A stretch of DNA of 64,000 nt from Diphasiastrum complanatum (Eukaryota; Streptophyta; Lycopodiopsida; Lycopodiales; Lycopodiaceae): the NCBI GenBank assembly GCA_029204225.1, contig CM055106.1, positions 18,052,149-18,116,148 on the forward strand, in the 5' to 3' direction. The notes under the pieces are model-generated. The model made no database searches and was not told the DNA's origin. It saw only the letters and a program-made list of their open reading frames with translations. A program made the translations under genes and the position numbers. Shown here piece after piece: positions 23,101 to 30,916 of the stretch; the first letter of the stretch is position 1; every line of letters begins with the position of its first letter.

Positions 23101-26100
23101 AATGTTCTTTCAAACGGAACAAGGACTTCTGAAAACCAAAATGGCCACCAACAGGAGAGGAATGGGCATCAAGAAGGAGCTGTGGACGTATGTCGAGAGT
23201 GCTGGGAATACATAATGAACCATAGTGAAACAAACGATGATTAACAATGGAATAAACCTGGTGAGGGTGAGAGGAAGGACGAGAGGCAGACGACATAATA
23301 TCACGAAAGTCTCGACATGTGGCATAAGCCTGAGGAAGATCATCATACCAAGAGTGGGGAGACGTAACAAGACTGTAAGTAAGAGCAGGTAAACAAGACA
23401 AAGCATCAGCAGCAGCGTTACTTTTACCAGGCTTATAATGAATATCAAAATGAAAGGACTGTAAAAACTGAAGCCAACGGTACTGACGATCACTAAGATC
23501 CTTTTGTGTATACAAATAACGAAGTGACTGGTGATCAGTAAAAACATCAAACGGAACACGATACAGATAATGACGCCACTTCTTTAAAGCAAAAATGATA
23601 GCAAGCAACTCTTTTTCATGAGTGATATAGCGCTGCTCATACGAACGAAGACGACGGATGCAATAACACACTGACGTTGACATAACAAAGCACCTAATCT
23701 TGTGGAACTAGCATCAGTCTCAACAGCAAAACGCTGGGAAAAATCTGGAAGACATAAAACAGGGGCAGTGGTAAGCTTAACCTTCAAAGTATCAAAAGCT
23801 GACTGACATGCGGGAGTCCAAGCAAACGAAGTTTCCTTTTTCAACAGAGCATGCAAAGGAGATGCAAGAGTGGCAAAATGAGCAACTGGTTTACGAAGAT
23901 GGATAGCAAGACCAAGAAACATACGAACATCATGAACATCAGCAGGCACAGGCCATGAAAGAATAGAACGGACCTTAGGAGGGTCAAGACGAACAGTACC
24001 ATTAGTAACAAAGAAGCCCAAAAACTCAATTTGTACAACAGCAAAAGAACATTTAGAAGTTTAGCATACAGATGATGAGTAACTAACAAAACAAAAACAA
24101 AACGAACGTGCTGAACATGAAGAGAGAGAGTGGTGCTATAAATGAGGATATCGTCAAAATAAACAATGACACACTTTCCAAGCAAAGGACGAAAGATGCT
24201 ATTCATGACATTCTGAAAAGTGGGCAGGCCATTGGTAACACCAAAAGGAAGGACACGAAACTCATACAGACCAACGTCGGTACGGAAAGCTGTCTTGTGC
24301 TCATCAGGAGGATGCATACGAATCTGGTGATAACCGGAACGGAGGTCAAGTTTAGAAAAGATCTTGGCTTGGCCTAACTGGTCAAACAGGTCATCCATAT
24401 GAGGGATAGGGTACTGATTGCGGATAGTAAGTTTATTTAAAGCACGATAATCAATACATAGACGTTTAGTACCATCCTTCTTATCAACAAGTAAAACAGG
24501 AGCACCAAAAGGACTGTGGCTAGGAACAATAAGGCCTTGACGTAATAAATCAGACACCTGACGTTGGACTTCCTCGCGCTCAACAATAGACATACGAAAA
24601 GGAGGACGAGAAGGAGGTGATGCAGAGGAAACAAGGTCTATATGGTGGTTGACATCTCGTAAAGGTGGTAACTGAGTCGGCTCTCTAAAAACATGCTCAA
24701 ATTCACGCAACAGTTCAGAAAAAACTTGTGGCAAAGGTGGTGCATCCGCAATAGGCTGAACTGGCTGAACAGAAAGAATAGCCGCACAGTGGGCCTTCGG
24801 AAGGCTCCGTATGAACTGCTTCCCGGGGCTTACCGGCCCAAGTAGCATAAGCAAGCTGAGCATGGCATACATCTAGATCAGGGGGATCAGGAACAGGCTC
24901 AGTGGGTGTGGCAAACTGATCAACAGGTGGGTCATCATCAAGAATATGAAGGCATATGGCAGAATCAGGACTATCATCATGTGTGTCAGCATCATGGAAA
25001 TAGACGGCAGTAGCAGTGGCAAGCTGTCGGCAATCACGGGCGATATGATCAGGACTCTTACAGTTGAAACATAAGCGCTTTTCACGGATCTCAGACATCT
25101 CAGGCTGTGAGTAGCGACGAACAAAAACAGGACGAGGAGAAAAAGGAGGACGTGGTGCAGAAGGAAGAGTGGACGAAGGTGAACTGACAGATGTGGGACT
25201 AGCAGAGGATGGAGAGGAAAAAATAGGACGTGTGAAAGGACGCGAAGGACGAGAAACAGAGGAGGAGATGGGAGAGTACTTGTACTGCAGTGCGGTAGCA
25301 AGGGAGATGGCGTGAGAAAGAGTGAGTGGAAAAAAAGAAGAAACATCATACTTGAGTGCGCCTCGTAGACCAGCAACGTAGCGAGAGATGAGCTCCAATG
25401 TAGAAATATCTGGGAATAGATAGGAAAGCTCTGTAAACCGTGTCGTATAAGCAGCCAAGTCACCAGTGTGAGAAAAATTGCGAAAGATGTCGCGCTGTCG
25501 AATAAGCCACTGAGGATCAATCATCGCTAGGCAAAGTGCTGTCATAAACTCTGTCCAACTAGCAAGGCCAGGGTGTGAAGCCGTCTGGCGAAACATGCGC
25601 CACCAAGTAGCAGCACGGCCCTCCAAATGTAAAGCAGCCAAATGTATCCGCTGAATGTCAGTCTTAGGAAACATAAGGAAGTAGGTATCAAGCTTAGAAT
25701 ACCAATTCTCGAGTTCATTCCCATCGGATGACCCAGAATACATAGTAAGCTGAACCTTATCCTTAAAGTCTCGTGGCAAAGGACCAGAAGATGAAGGAGT
25801 CTCGGGTGGTGGAAATGTACGCTGTGGGGGAACAGGTGGAGATAGTGGAGAAACACTGGACTGTAATGATAGTGTAGCAATCTGGGCAGAAAGAGCAGTG
25901 AACGTCTCTCGTAACTCCTGGCGTAAATCAGTGCGTACATCACTCATGGCTTCCCTAAGATGATCTCGGAATTCATGTCGTACTTCGTCAAGGTAAGTGG
26001 AAGACGGTATGCGAGGCTCAGAAGATGTAGGGGAAGTATCCATGGTCAAGGAATGCAGGAAGTGAAGAGAGTGTAAGAAAAGCTTAATATCGGAGGGAGC

Positions 26101-29100
26101 AGACTTTTGTCGTCACCCCAAATACGCTTTAGGTACACAAACGACACTAAGAGCAAGAAAGGAAATGACAAATGTCAAGAAAAGGTGTGGAAAGCAAGGA
26201 AAAAACCAGCAAAGATACCTCTCGATAGAGCTCCAAGCGTGTGCAAAGAGCTGGCTGGAAAATGTGACCACAAGGAGAATGAAAGTGGGCGCTGGACAGC
26301 CTCCAATCAATGCTGAAAATATGGCCGGAAATCTGTGGAAAACGTGATGAAATAGGGCGATGGACAGCCTCCAATCAAAACTGAAATATGGCTGAAACTC
26401 TGCTGGAACAATGGCTGAAAAATGTGATGAAGTAGGGCGCTGGACAGCCTCCAATCAAATGCTGAAAAGATGGCTGGGAATCCTCTCCCTAAATCAAATG
26501 GAGGATTCAAAAAAAAGAGGAAAAAGGATTTGGAACTTGGGCGCCGGAAATAATCTGCCCAAAAAAAAAAAAAAAATTTAGCGGAAGTACTTCCGCTAAC
26601 TATCTGCTAAAGCTCCGCCAAGGAAAATGCTCTGATGGGAGTTGGTCCTCCTCCAAACTGTGCTGAATGTTGCTGAAGCAAAGAGACGAAAGCCCTCAGC
26701 AAAGAGAGAAAAATCAGCAAGGAAAATGGGCACCCAATCAGAAAATCAGATCTGAAATTCAGCAATCAAGAAAGTGCTCTGATACCAAGTTATGATCAAA
26801 ATCTCAGGTGTTGAATCAATGAAGCATAAAAGACAGCAATAGACTAAAGCCCTACAAGCAATAGACAAGACAATAGGTTCTCCCACGAAGAGCCCAAGCA
26901 ATACCAATCAATAATCTGAAAAATGTGTACAAATGCCCCTATAAATACCCTACCAATGAACCCTAAAATAGGAATTCAAAAGTAAAGGGAGGCAAAATGT
27001 GGAGGAAAAATAGTGTGCCCTCCTACGGGCCCCACTCCACATATAACCATATAATAAGGGCCCAAGGCCAGTCAATGTCATAAAAAAAAGGACCCAGTGC
27101 GGGTCATAAGCATATAAAAAGGCTTTGGGGCCTGTACATGACTAATATAAAATGCGTAACCAGAAATATACATAACCAACAGCAAATGTAAAGAGGCCTG
27201 CAGAATACATGCAGAGTAGCCCAGTAGGCCTGTATCTTGTAGTCCGTAACTTCAACTGGATGTACGAACAGCTTTCCTAAATGGAATAATCAAGGAAGAC
27301 AATCTACATGTCTCAACCAAAGGGATATGAGGTAGAAAGAAAGGAGGATCATGTGTACAAATTACACAAAGCCTTATATGGACTTAAGCAATCACCAAGA
27401 GCATGGTTCCAAAGGATCAACATGTTCTTTCTGGATAGAGGATTCACCCCAAGCATAGCTGACTCAAACGTATGTGGATGATACACTGCTTCACAGTAAT
27501 GATACAGAGTTATTGCTTCATACCAAGGAGATGCTCTCAAGTGAGTTTGTAATGACTGTCCTTGGAGAAGCTCACTATTCTCTAGGGATCCAAATACATA
27601 GGAACAGAGGCAATAGGAAAATTCAAGGAACCTCCCCTTGCTCCAAGGTGCCTTCAAACTCCTCTTGTAGATGGCTGCCCAAGCTCCAAGCTTTCAAGGT
27701 CCTCCTCTCCTCTTGTGCTCCAAGGAACCAACAAAAGTAGACACACAAGTGGCCTCAAGAATTCACCACCTAACCATAGCTAGACTCAAGCAAATGCAAG
27801 CAAGCATAAATGCCAATCTAGCACCCCCTTGCTACATTAACATTCACATAATCACCATCACATACTAAGCATGCTCAAGATCCTAGCACCATGTAAGTCC
27901 CATACCAAAGATAGTGATCCTCTCAAGAGAATGCTCACAACAATAGTGTTGTCTACTATCAAGACTCAACACGAGAGTAGAAGCTAGCATAACAAGAATT
28001 CTTTCCCTCCCTATGGGCGCCCTTCTCCTCTCTTATATATGGGGAAATCCTCCCCTCTAAACACTACTTGATGACTAGGAAATATGCAATCTATGGGACC
28101 ATGAAGAGAGTAAAGCTAAATCCTAGATGGAGAGCTAACAAATGAGTGGTGAGTATACTAGCAACTTTTCTAATGTTCTCGAGGATAGACCTGAATTTAG
28201 AAGGATGGTACGTGGAAACTACTTGCAAGCACAAAGAAGATTGGAAGCCAAGTAATGGTAAGATCCCAGCTTTCTGGCTATTTCAAGTTTAACTTAAAAG
28301 TCAACAAAATCAGGCAAGAGTACAAAACGTTCAGTTTTAACTAGAAATAATCAGCTCCAAGCCATACAAATAAGCTAGCAAAGAGGTTTCAAATAAGAAT
28401 CTGATGTCACTACAATTTTAGATTTAACTAGAAACAATCGGCTCCAAGCCATACAAATAGGCTAGCAAAGCAATTTTAAATGAGAGTCTGATGATACTAT
28501 TATAAACATTTTTACATACCTTTTTCTCCGCTTGAGCTTTATTCAAGACATACTTAATATCTTGTGTCTTCATTAGCTGCAGTTCCTCATGGGTGTATTG
28601 CTTTGCCTCACTTCTACAATACCAGTGAAGTTACTTCATAATAGAACACAACAATGGCTCAAGTGAAGACTGCAAAATATTTTTGAAATCACAATTGGGT
28701 TTGCAAACAAAACACCTCAAAATTTAACAAAGAAAGCTTACTTGGGCCTGTGTATCCCACCGGTAATATTGGAACTGATCATCTTGAAGTAGAATTCATC
28801 AGGATTTCTAGAGGCAGCTTTCTCCCGTAGATTCTTCAAAACAATGAAACAGTTGTAAGGCTTCATAGGGCCCAAAACTTTCTATTACCTTAATTAATGA
28901 AGGTGGACCCTATTTAGATCCCATAACTTCAAGCATCACAAACTATATCCTTTTCAAAAAAATTGACTCTTGACCTGAGAGCCATCTAGTACAACGTACA
29001 TGATCAATGAACTTCATCTACCTTTAAAGCTCGTTTCAGATTTCAACCTTTTAGACAAAAAACTATGTTCCAATGTTTATCGACGAGAAATGAACAAGTC

Positions 29101-30699
29101 ATTGCCAACACTTGGTAAGCCTTCTCATGAATTTTGATGCAAAATCGAGAAGTGAGTCGTTCAATATAGACACTGGAATCCAAGTGAAATAAGAAAACCA
29201 AAAGCACAATAAGTGAAGTGCGAGGCTAGATTGGCATCATACCTGAAGTGTCTGCTCTTTTCTATGAAAATCTTTTGCACGAAGTACATAATCCTTGTGT
29301 TTCTCCAAAAGGCCATATTTTCTTCTCTCACCCCTAATGTCATCATATGAAAGGATTCAAGATTTATAAGCACAAAACATCATTGGTGGCTTAATGGCAT
29401 ACTTATGCATCAATCAAAAAGCCAATTCTAACATTCTCTACTCTATCTTAGCCATTGATTTGTCAGAGATGAGAAAGAAATTAAGTGATCCACAAATTTA
29501 CAAGTTATTGAACCTTTTAGGTACTTAACAGTTGTCGACTGCCAGTTTGTTCTTGCATTTTAAGTATTACAAGCTACAAATAATTATCCTAAATGGGTCA
29601 GCCAAGCTTCTATGAGAAATAAAACCTCTTGTTCAACTCCATTTGTGCTCATGGAGAGGATCAAAAGCGATTGCAAGATAAAAACACAAGGTTTAAGAGC
29701 AAGACTGCACATACGTCAAAAAAAAAAAACATTCAGGCCTTCCAAGTCTCACAATTTATCATAAAATTGTGAACAAGAAATTATTTCATTCTTGGACATT
29801 ATTTTGCCCCACGATGTTTGCACCTATACAAGTTGGTTAGCCATTTCAAAATAAAACCTAGGCATCAATCATTTAAATGCTAGATAACGAAAATTGCAGC
29901 CCATAGAATAGGCTTTTGGCCAACATTATAATGACTAGATATATGACATTTTGAAATCTTGAAATACGATTTAAACGAATTTCCAAACAATATTTTACCT
30001 TGAATATGTTCAAATGTCTACACCCCACAAACTGGGAAACTTTCCAAGTCCATGAATTACAAGCTTCAGCATGCCAAAAGGAGCTTAAAAGCCAATCTTT
30101 CAAAGAGCAAATAAAATACACTAAGGCATGGAAGTTACCAGCGAGTAATTACGATTTGAGATAATTTTCTAGTATCATACTTGGGGCATCAAATATAGTT
30201 GGACCCCTAAACTAAATCTAAAGATTAGAAAACCCAAGGGAACTTCCTACCTATAAGGACAATAGAAGGTTTGTACCAACCCTCATTTAGTGAGTCCTTT
30301 TCCAACCTTATTTTGAATCAAGGATTATGAATGCTCGGTGTAGGTAAGGCTTATTTGGTAGTTGTTGAATGTTGGGATTGCAAGCTTTCTAAGGGGAGAC
30401 CTAAGAGGTAGTGTTTGTTTTTTAACAAACTTGTTCTTAAATATTGCTGAGATCTTAGTTAGAGGTATAAAATCAAATGATAGCTTGTTGTTCTATTTTA
30501 CTATTTACGTATGATTCTCTATTTATGGTTTAGTCACAACCTTGCATCAAGGAACAAAAATATGTTATTAGTACTTGGCTATAATGAACTTACTCATTTA
30601 AAAATTACTAAGAAAATGGATCACAAACTACTAAGAAACATACGGTTGAGCTCGCTCCTTGTGGGTTCTTCGCTTGACTGCATTCCTGAGAGACGACAT
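6433..30699 (-). CDS. UTP11: UTP11, U3 snoRNA-associated protein 11 (SSU processome)
   Basis: A nucleolar protein of the small-subunit processome, needed for 18S rRNA maturation. The exons on the minus strand, in transcript order, are 30699-30644, 29333-29243, 28833-28742, 28613-28520, 8468-8389, 8207-8124, 6914-6815 and 6525-6433. They sum to 690 bp, or 229 residues plus TGA, which is normal for the family. Every intron is GT-AG and every junction keeps frame. Family landmarks in order are MSSLRNAVKRRTHKERAQP at the start, RRKYGLLEKHKDYVLRAKDF, SRNPDEFYFKMI, THEELQLMKTQDIKYV, KVERLQATLHSTDQQPGNTH, ASYRELRERAERFEKL, GRKRKLRENE, and PVYKWRRERKK at the end. Intron 4 (8469-28519) is 20,051 bp and filled with retroelements. 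The start is the only ATG that gives the conserved N-terminus. No disabling change is seen, so it should be functional if the long intron is spliced. Confidence 0.95.
7364..7435. repeat. Compound (CT)n(CA)n microsatellite in UTP11 intron 6
   Basis: About 47 bp of CT followed by 24 bp of AC. The same compound CT-CA arrangement occurs at 53726-53799 in the spermidine synthase gene. Confidence 0.95.
8501..8529. repeat. (CT)n, reading (GA)n on the UTP11 strand, 32 nt before the exon 5 acceptor
   Basis: A 29-bp tract that ends 32 nt upstream of UTP11 exon 5, at the 3' end of the 20-kb intron. See the matching (GA)n tract at 41206-41307. Confidence 0.95.
9004..9461 (-). mobile_element. Partial copy of the GAAACG hAT-type MITE with unrelated sequence attached
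   Basis: From 9461 back to about 9243 the minus strand follows copy A: CATAGATGCA end, GAAACGCGTTTC palindromes, AATATGGGTATCAAAT, and GGTGCATTAAT. Similarity then stops. The sequence continuing to about 9004 carries a GC-rich hairpin (GGGGGGCAATGCCCCCC, 9106-9122). No CATAG end or matching target duplication is seen on that side. It may be a chimeric or truncated copy. The motif CCAGCGATGGA occurs at about 9040, 9499 and 9559 in direct orientation around it. Confidence 0.6.
9462..10953. other. Intronic DNA without recognisable gene (UTP11 intron 4)
   Basis: AT-rich, no family recognised. One imperfect 30-bp direct repeat (TTAGAATGGCAYGGATYTGC core) occurs at about 10257 and 10541. The longest open frames are around 60 codons and show no recognisable motif. 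Confidence 0.6.
10954..11030. repeat. (CT)n microsatellite, 77 bp, at the 5' side of LINE copy 1
   Basis: A pure CT tract immediately before the Pro/Ser-rich start of the first LINE copy. With the tail at 15047, it means this copy is bracketed by CT tracts. Confidence 0.95.
11084..12035 (+). pseudogene. LINE copy 1 ORF1 (Pro/Ser-rich N-terminus plus coiled coil), truncated
   Basis: Pro/Ser-rich low-complexity sequence precedes a predicted coiled coil (LLKQKLTQLKEVVVSLVKEK, then SLEHVINNRQ and IRELEHKIEQHKDSWAAVLK, about 11700-11910). The same WAA(V/I)(L/I)K motif occurs in LINE copy 2 (SWAAIIK). Near 11950 the frame runs into the endonuclease part, so the ORF1 nucleic-acid-binding domain and the start of the endonuclease are deleted. 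Frame changes occur around 11464. Role by analogy: RNA-binding ORF1 protein. Confidence 0.65.
11974..13914 (+). pseudogene. LINE copy 1 ORF2: endonuclease C-terminus and reverse transcriptase
   Basis: A long open frame. The end of an EEP endonuclease is seen first (HPHSGGHSVVDCLMGS, then TLSDHSFLSF with the SDH motif). Reverse transcriptase follows, with FVDFRKAFDSVPRSLL, GVKQGCSLSPVLFGIYIDEL and active site YVDD at about 13590-13601 (copy 2 has YADD). The frame stops right where the inverted block begins (13912), so the thumb and Cys/His end are read only on the other strand. The endonuclease N-terminal half with its catalytic Glu is missing. The clade was not assigned; it is non-LTR, L1-like in layout. 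Confidence 0.85.
13912..14560 (-). pseudogene. Inverted internal segment of LINE copy 1 ORF2
   Basis: On the minus strand this block encodes the same stretch as copy 2 at about 18661-19345: WCTGLSSSHWSSISRLQ, MIRAKPSVPHEIIL, LITYIQRAQAL, YRAYLDRTW, SGLSHGLRF and GRFQGTPREERLCLLC. On both sides the plus strand carries the adjoining parts of ORF2 in forward orientation. It contains frame changes (for example near 14300). Only the orientation is abnormal; order and content match copy 2, except for about 18 nt lost at one junction. Confidence 0.85.
15047..15111. repeat. (CT)n tail of LINE copy 1
   Basis: Directly follows AATAAAG (15040-15046). A (CTACT)n pentanucleotide run lies just upstream, at about 15000-15020. 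Confidence 0.95.
15328..16619 (+). pseudogene. LINE copy 2 ORF1, frameshifted
   Basis: Ala/Pro/Ser-rich N-terminal part (15328-15720), then a coiled-coil/basic part (about 15900-16170) and a conserved domain at 16124-16619 with NIRVKGIANSQNALEEAK, IYMDDDLTYLQVEERRKA and IRYIDN. The same domain is found at 42636-43322 (IYMDEDLTFIQVQERKKA). Frame breaks occur near 15720, 15985 and 16470. The role is inferred from position: nucleic-acid-binding ORF1 protein. Confidence 0.7.
16686..17130 (+). pseudogene. LINE copy 2 endonuclease remnant
   Basis: WNCNDIHSLS and LFMETHESGERGLPTFPGY match the start of an EEP/APE-type LINE endonuclease, including the ET motif with the catalytic Glu. After 16860 the sequence jumps to the C-terminal part (HPHSGGHSVVDYLMGS, TLSDHSFLSF). 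The middle of the domain is therefore deleted. Confidence 0.75.
17661..19092 (+). pseudogene. LINE copy 2 reverse transcriptase
   Basis: Reads NIIHPIHKNGDPKNPGNYQT, CCFVDFKKAFDSVPRSLL, then after a frame change near 18220 KQGCSLSPTLFGLYIDELE and LLYADDVVLLS (catalytic YADD). The thumb and C-terminal region continue to a TAG at 19090-19092. In the same register beyond that stop, YRAYLDRAW, GRFQGTPREDRICQLC and EEHFIFICPTYYE form the Cys/His end (to about 19520). Too many stops and shifts to be active. Confidence 0.85.
20034..20116. repeat. (CTTT)n/(CT)n tail of LINE copy 2
   Basis: Starts directly after AATAAAG with CTTTCTTTCTTTC, then pure CT to 20116. Confidence 0.95.
20240..21304 (+). pseudogene. 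Ty1/copia pol relic, left part (integrase end to RT start)
   Basis: Integrase core: GIAKRKNRMLVESA at about 20300, then LKNLKVFGCVAFMHIPSELR near 20480. The RT start follows: EEWKQAMDKECNSF (about 21038), ACKWIFKVKHKADG and KARLVAKGYSQEPNIDYQET, to IEDLEVHQ at 21304. Many stops and frame changes. The reading frame is cut by the gypsy element at 21305 and resumes at 27252. Confidence 0.8.
21305..21770 (-). repeat. 3' LTR of the chromovirus
   Basis: A 466-bp direct repeat of 26788-27251 with only a few substitutions and small indels. Bounded on the outside by TCAAC. A purine-rich stretch (CCAGGGAG, minus strand) adjoins its inner edge. Confidence 0.95.
21847..22056 (-). pseudogene. Chromodomain at the integrase C-terminus
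   Basis: The segment RRHRQVQFLVSWDGRSIEEA followed by TWEPIDVF has the chromodomain pattern (Y/FLVxWxG, then ATWEP). In chromoviruses this domain targets integration to marked chromatin. It is out of frame with the upstream integrase remnant, so it could not be made as a fusion from this copy. Confidence 0.85.
22346..24872 (-). pseudogene. Chromovirus pol: RT, RNase H, integrase, frameshifted
   Basis: RT (24872 to about 24060): LVDKKDGTKRLCIDYRALNK, FSKLDLRSGYHQIRMHP, LPFGVTNGLPTFQNVMN and YFDDILIYS (catalytic YFDD). The connection follows a frameshift near 24050 (FAWTPACQSAFDTLK, FAVETDAS). RNase H: ITHEKELLAIIFALKKWRHY, FTDHQSLRYL. Integrase zinc site: GHFGFQKSL ... HTCDFCLRNK; core start WTDISMDFILGLPRTQRG. 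A further frameshift comes before TAYHSSADGQSEVINWVLED (about 22695), which carries the catalytic Glu. At least three frame breaks make it inactive. Confidence 0.9.
24820..26049 (-). CDS. Chromovirus gag polyprotein (element-encoded, largely open)
   Basis: Starts at ATG 26049 (MTMDTSPTSSEPRIPSSTY), with a heptad-like helix (VRTDLRQELRETFTALSAQI). The gag core contains WYSKLDTYFLMFP, AATWWRMFRQTA and FTELSYLFPDIS. A Ser/Pro/Arg linker and a zinc knuckle CFNCKSPDHIARDC (CX2CX4HX4C, about 25085-25045) follow. The frame stays open for roughly 400 codons. About 60 codons after the knuckle it passes into a region where RT sequence starts in another frame. The usual protease (DTG/DSG) is absent, pointing to an internal deletion near 24820. 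Confidence 0.85.
26260..26480 (-). repeat. Imperfect 70-bp tandem repeats in the chromovirus leader
   Basis: GCGCTGGACAGCCTCCAATC or close variants recur at about 26290, 26360 and 26433 with intervening GAAATATGGCTG-like text. They lie between the primer site and gag, in the untranslated leader. Confidence 0.75.
26774..26787 (-). promoter_or_regulatory. Primer binding site, initiator tRNA-Met type
   Basis: The minus strand reads TGGTATCAGAGCAC directly after the 5' LTR end. This matches the 3' end complement of plant initiator tRNA-Met for the first 13 nt, the usual primer for plant gypsy and copia elements. Confidence 0.9.
26788..27251 (-). repeat. 5' LTR of the chromovirus
   Basis: 464 bp, paired with 21305-21770. 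Outer flank TCAAC (27252-27256) and inner flank the primer binding site. Near identity of the LTRs marks this as the youngest large insertion in the UTP11 intron. Confidence 0.95.
27252..27625 (+). pseudogene. Ty1/copia pol relic, right part (RT)
   Basis: Continues the frame broken at 21304: LDVRTAFLNGIIKEDNLHVS, then VYKLHKALYGLKQSPRAWF, YVDDTLLHSNDTELL (catalytic YVDD) and GEAHYSLGIQIHRN. Frame breaks occur near 27330 and 27470. Similarity ends near 27620. RNase H and the 3' LTR were not found. Confidence 0.85.
27626..28519. other. Rest of UTP11 intron 4, with an 85-bp tandem duplication
   Basis: No gene seen. Two adjacent copies of a segment (GCTCCAAGCCATACAAATAR then GCTAGCAAAG core) occupy about 28336-28420 and 28423-28500, roughly 85% alike. 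The second ends about 20 bp from the exon 4 donor. A TATA-like CTTATATATGGGG lies near 28035. Confidence 0.6.
28834..30643. other. UTP11 introns 1 and 2 (with exon 2 between)
   Basis: AT-rich intronic sequence of 1310 and 409 bp on either side of exon 2 (29243-29333). No mobile element or other gene was recognised. Confidence 0.6.
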
Positions 30700-30751
30700 T
30701 CTTGCTCCTCTTTCCAACTATCAGCTGCAAGCAAGAACAGTCATGTGATGC

Positions 30752-30916
30752 AAGCCCATCTTTGACCGACATTCAACAAGCGCAACTCTGCAGACTATGA
30801 CGTTTTTCTCTCAAAGGCAAGTACCTTTGTGTAAGCAAGCAATTTACAATTTGGAAATGAAGCTTTATCATTTTGACTGATATGAATAGAAAGCTCACAC
30901 CAACCCTAACCCTAAA
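30752..30916 (-). promoter_or_regulatory. Candidate UTP11 promoter motifs: telo-box-like repeat and TGGGCT
   Basis: AACCCTAACCCTAA lies at about 30902-30915 (plus strand), some 200 bp upstream of the UTP11 ATG. TGGGCT on the minus strand is at about 30751-30756. Telo-boxes paired with TGGGCY site II elements are known in plant promoters of ribosomal protein and ribosome-biogenesis genes, which fits UTP11. Transcription start is not determinable, so either motif could be in the 5' UTR. Confidence 0.5.

Larger units (their letters stand above)
21305..27251 (-). mobile_element. Ty3/gypsy chromovirus inserted in the copia relic
   Basis: Two LTRs (21305-21770 and 26788-27251) are about 98% alike by eye. 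The target duplication TCAAC lies at 21300-21304 and 27252-27256. On the minus strand the order is LTR, primer site, leader with repeats, gag, RT, RNase H, integrase, chromodomain, LTR, the standard chromovirus order. No protease domain is seen between gag and RT. Multiple frameshifts break pol. LTR termini read AGTTA...TAACT rather than TG...CA. It is in sense orientation relative to UTP11. Confidence 0.95.
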
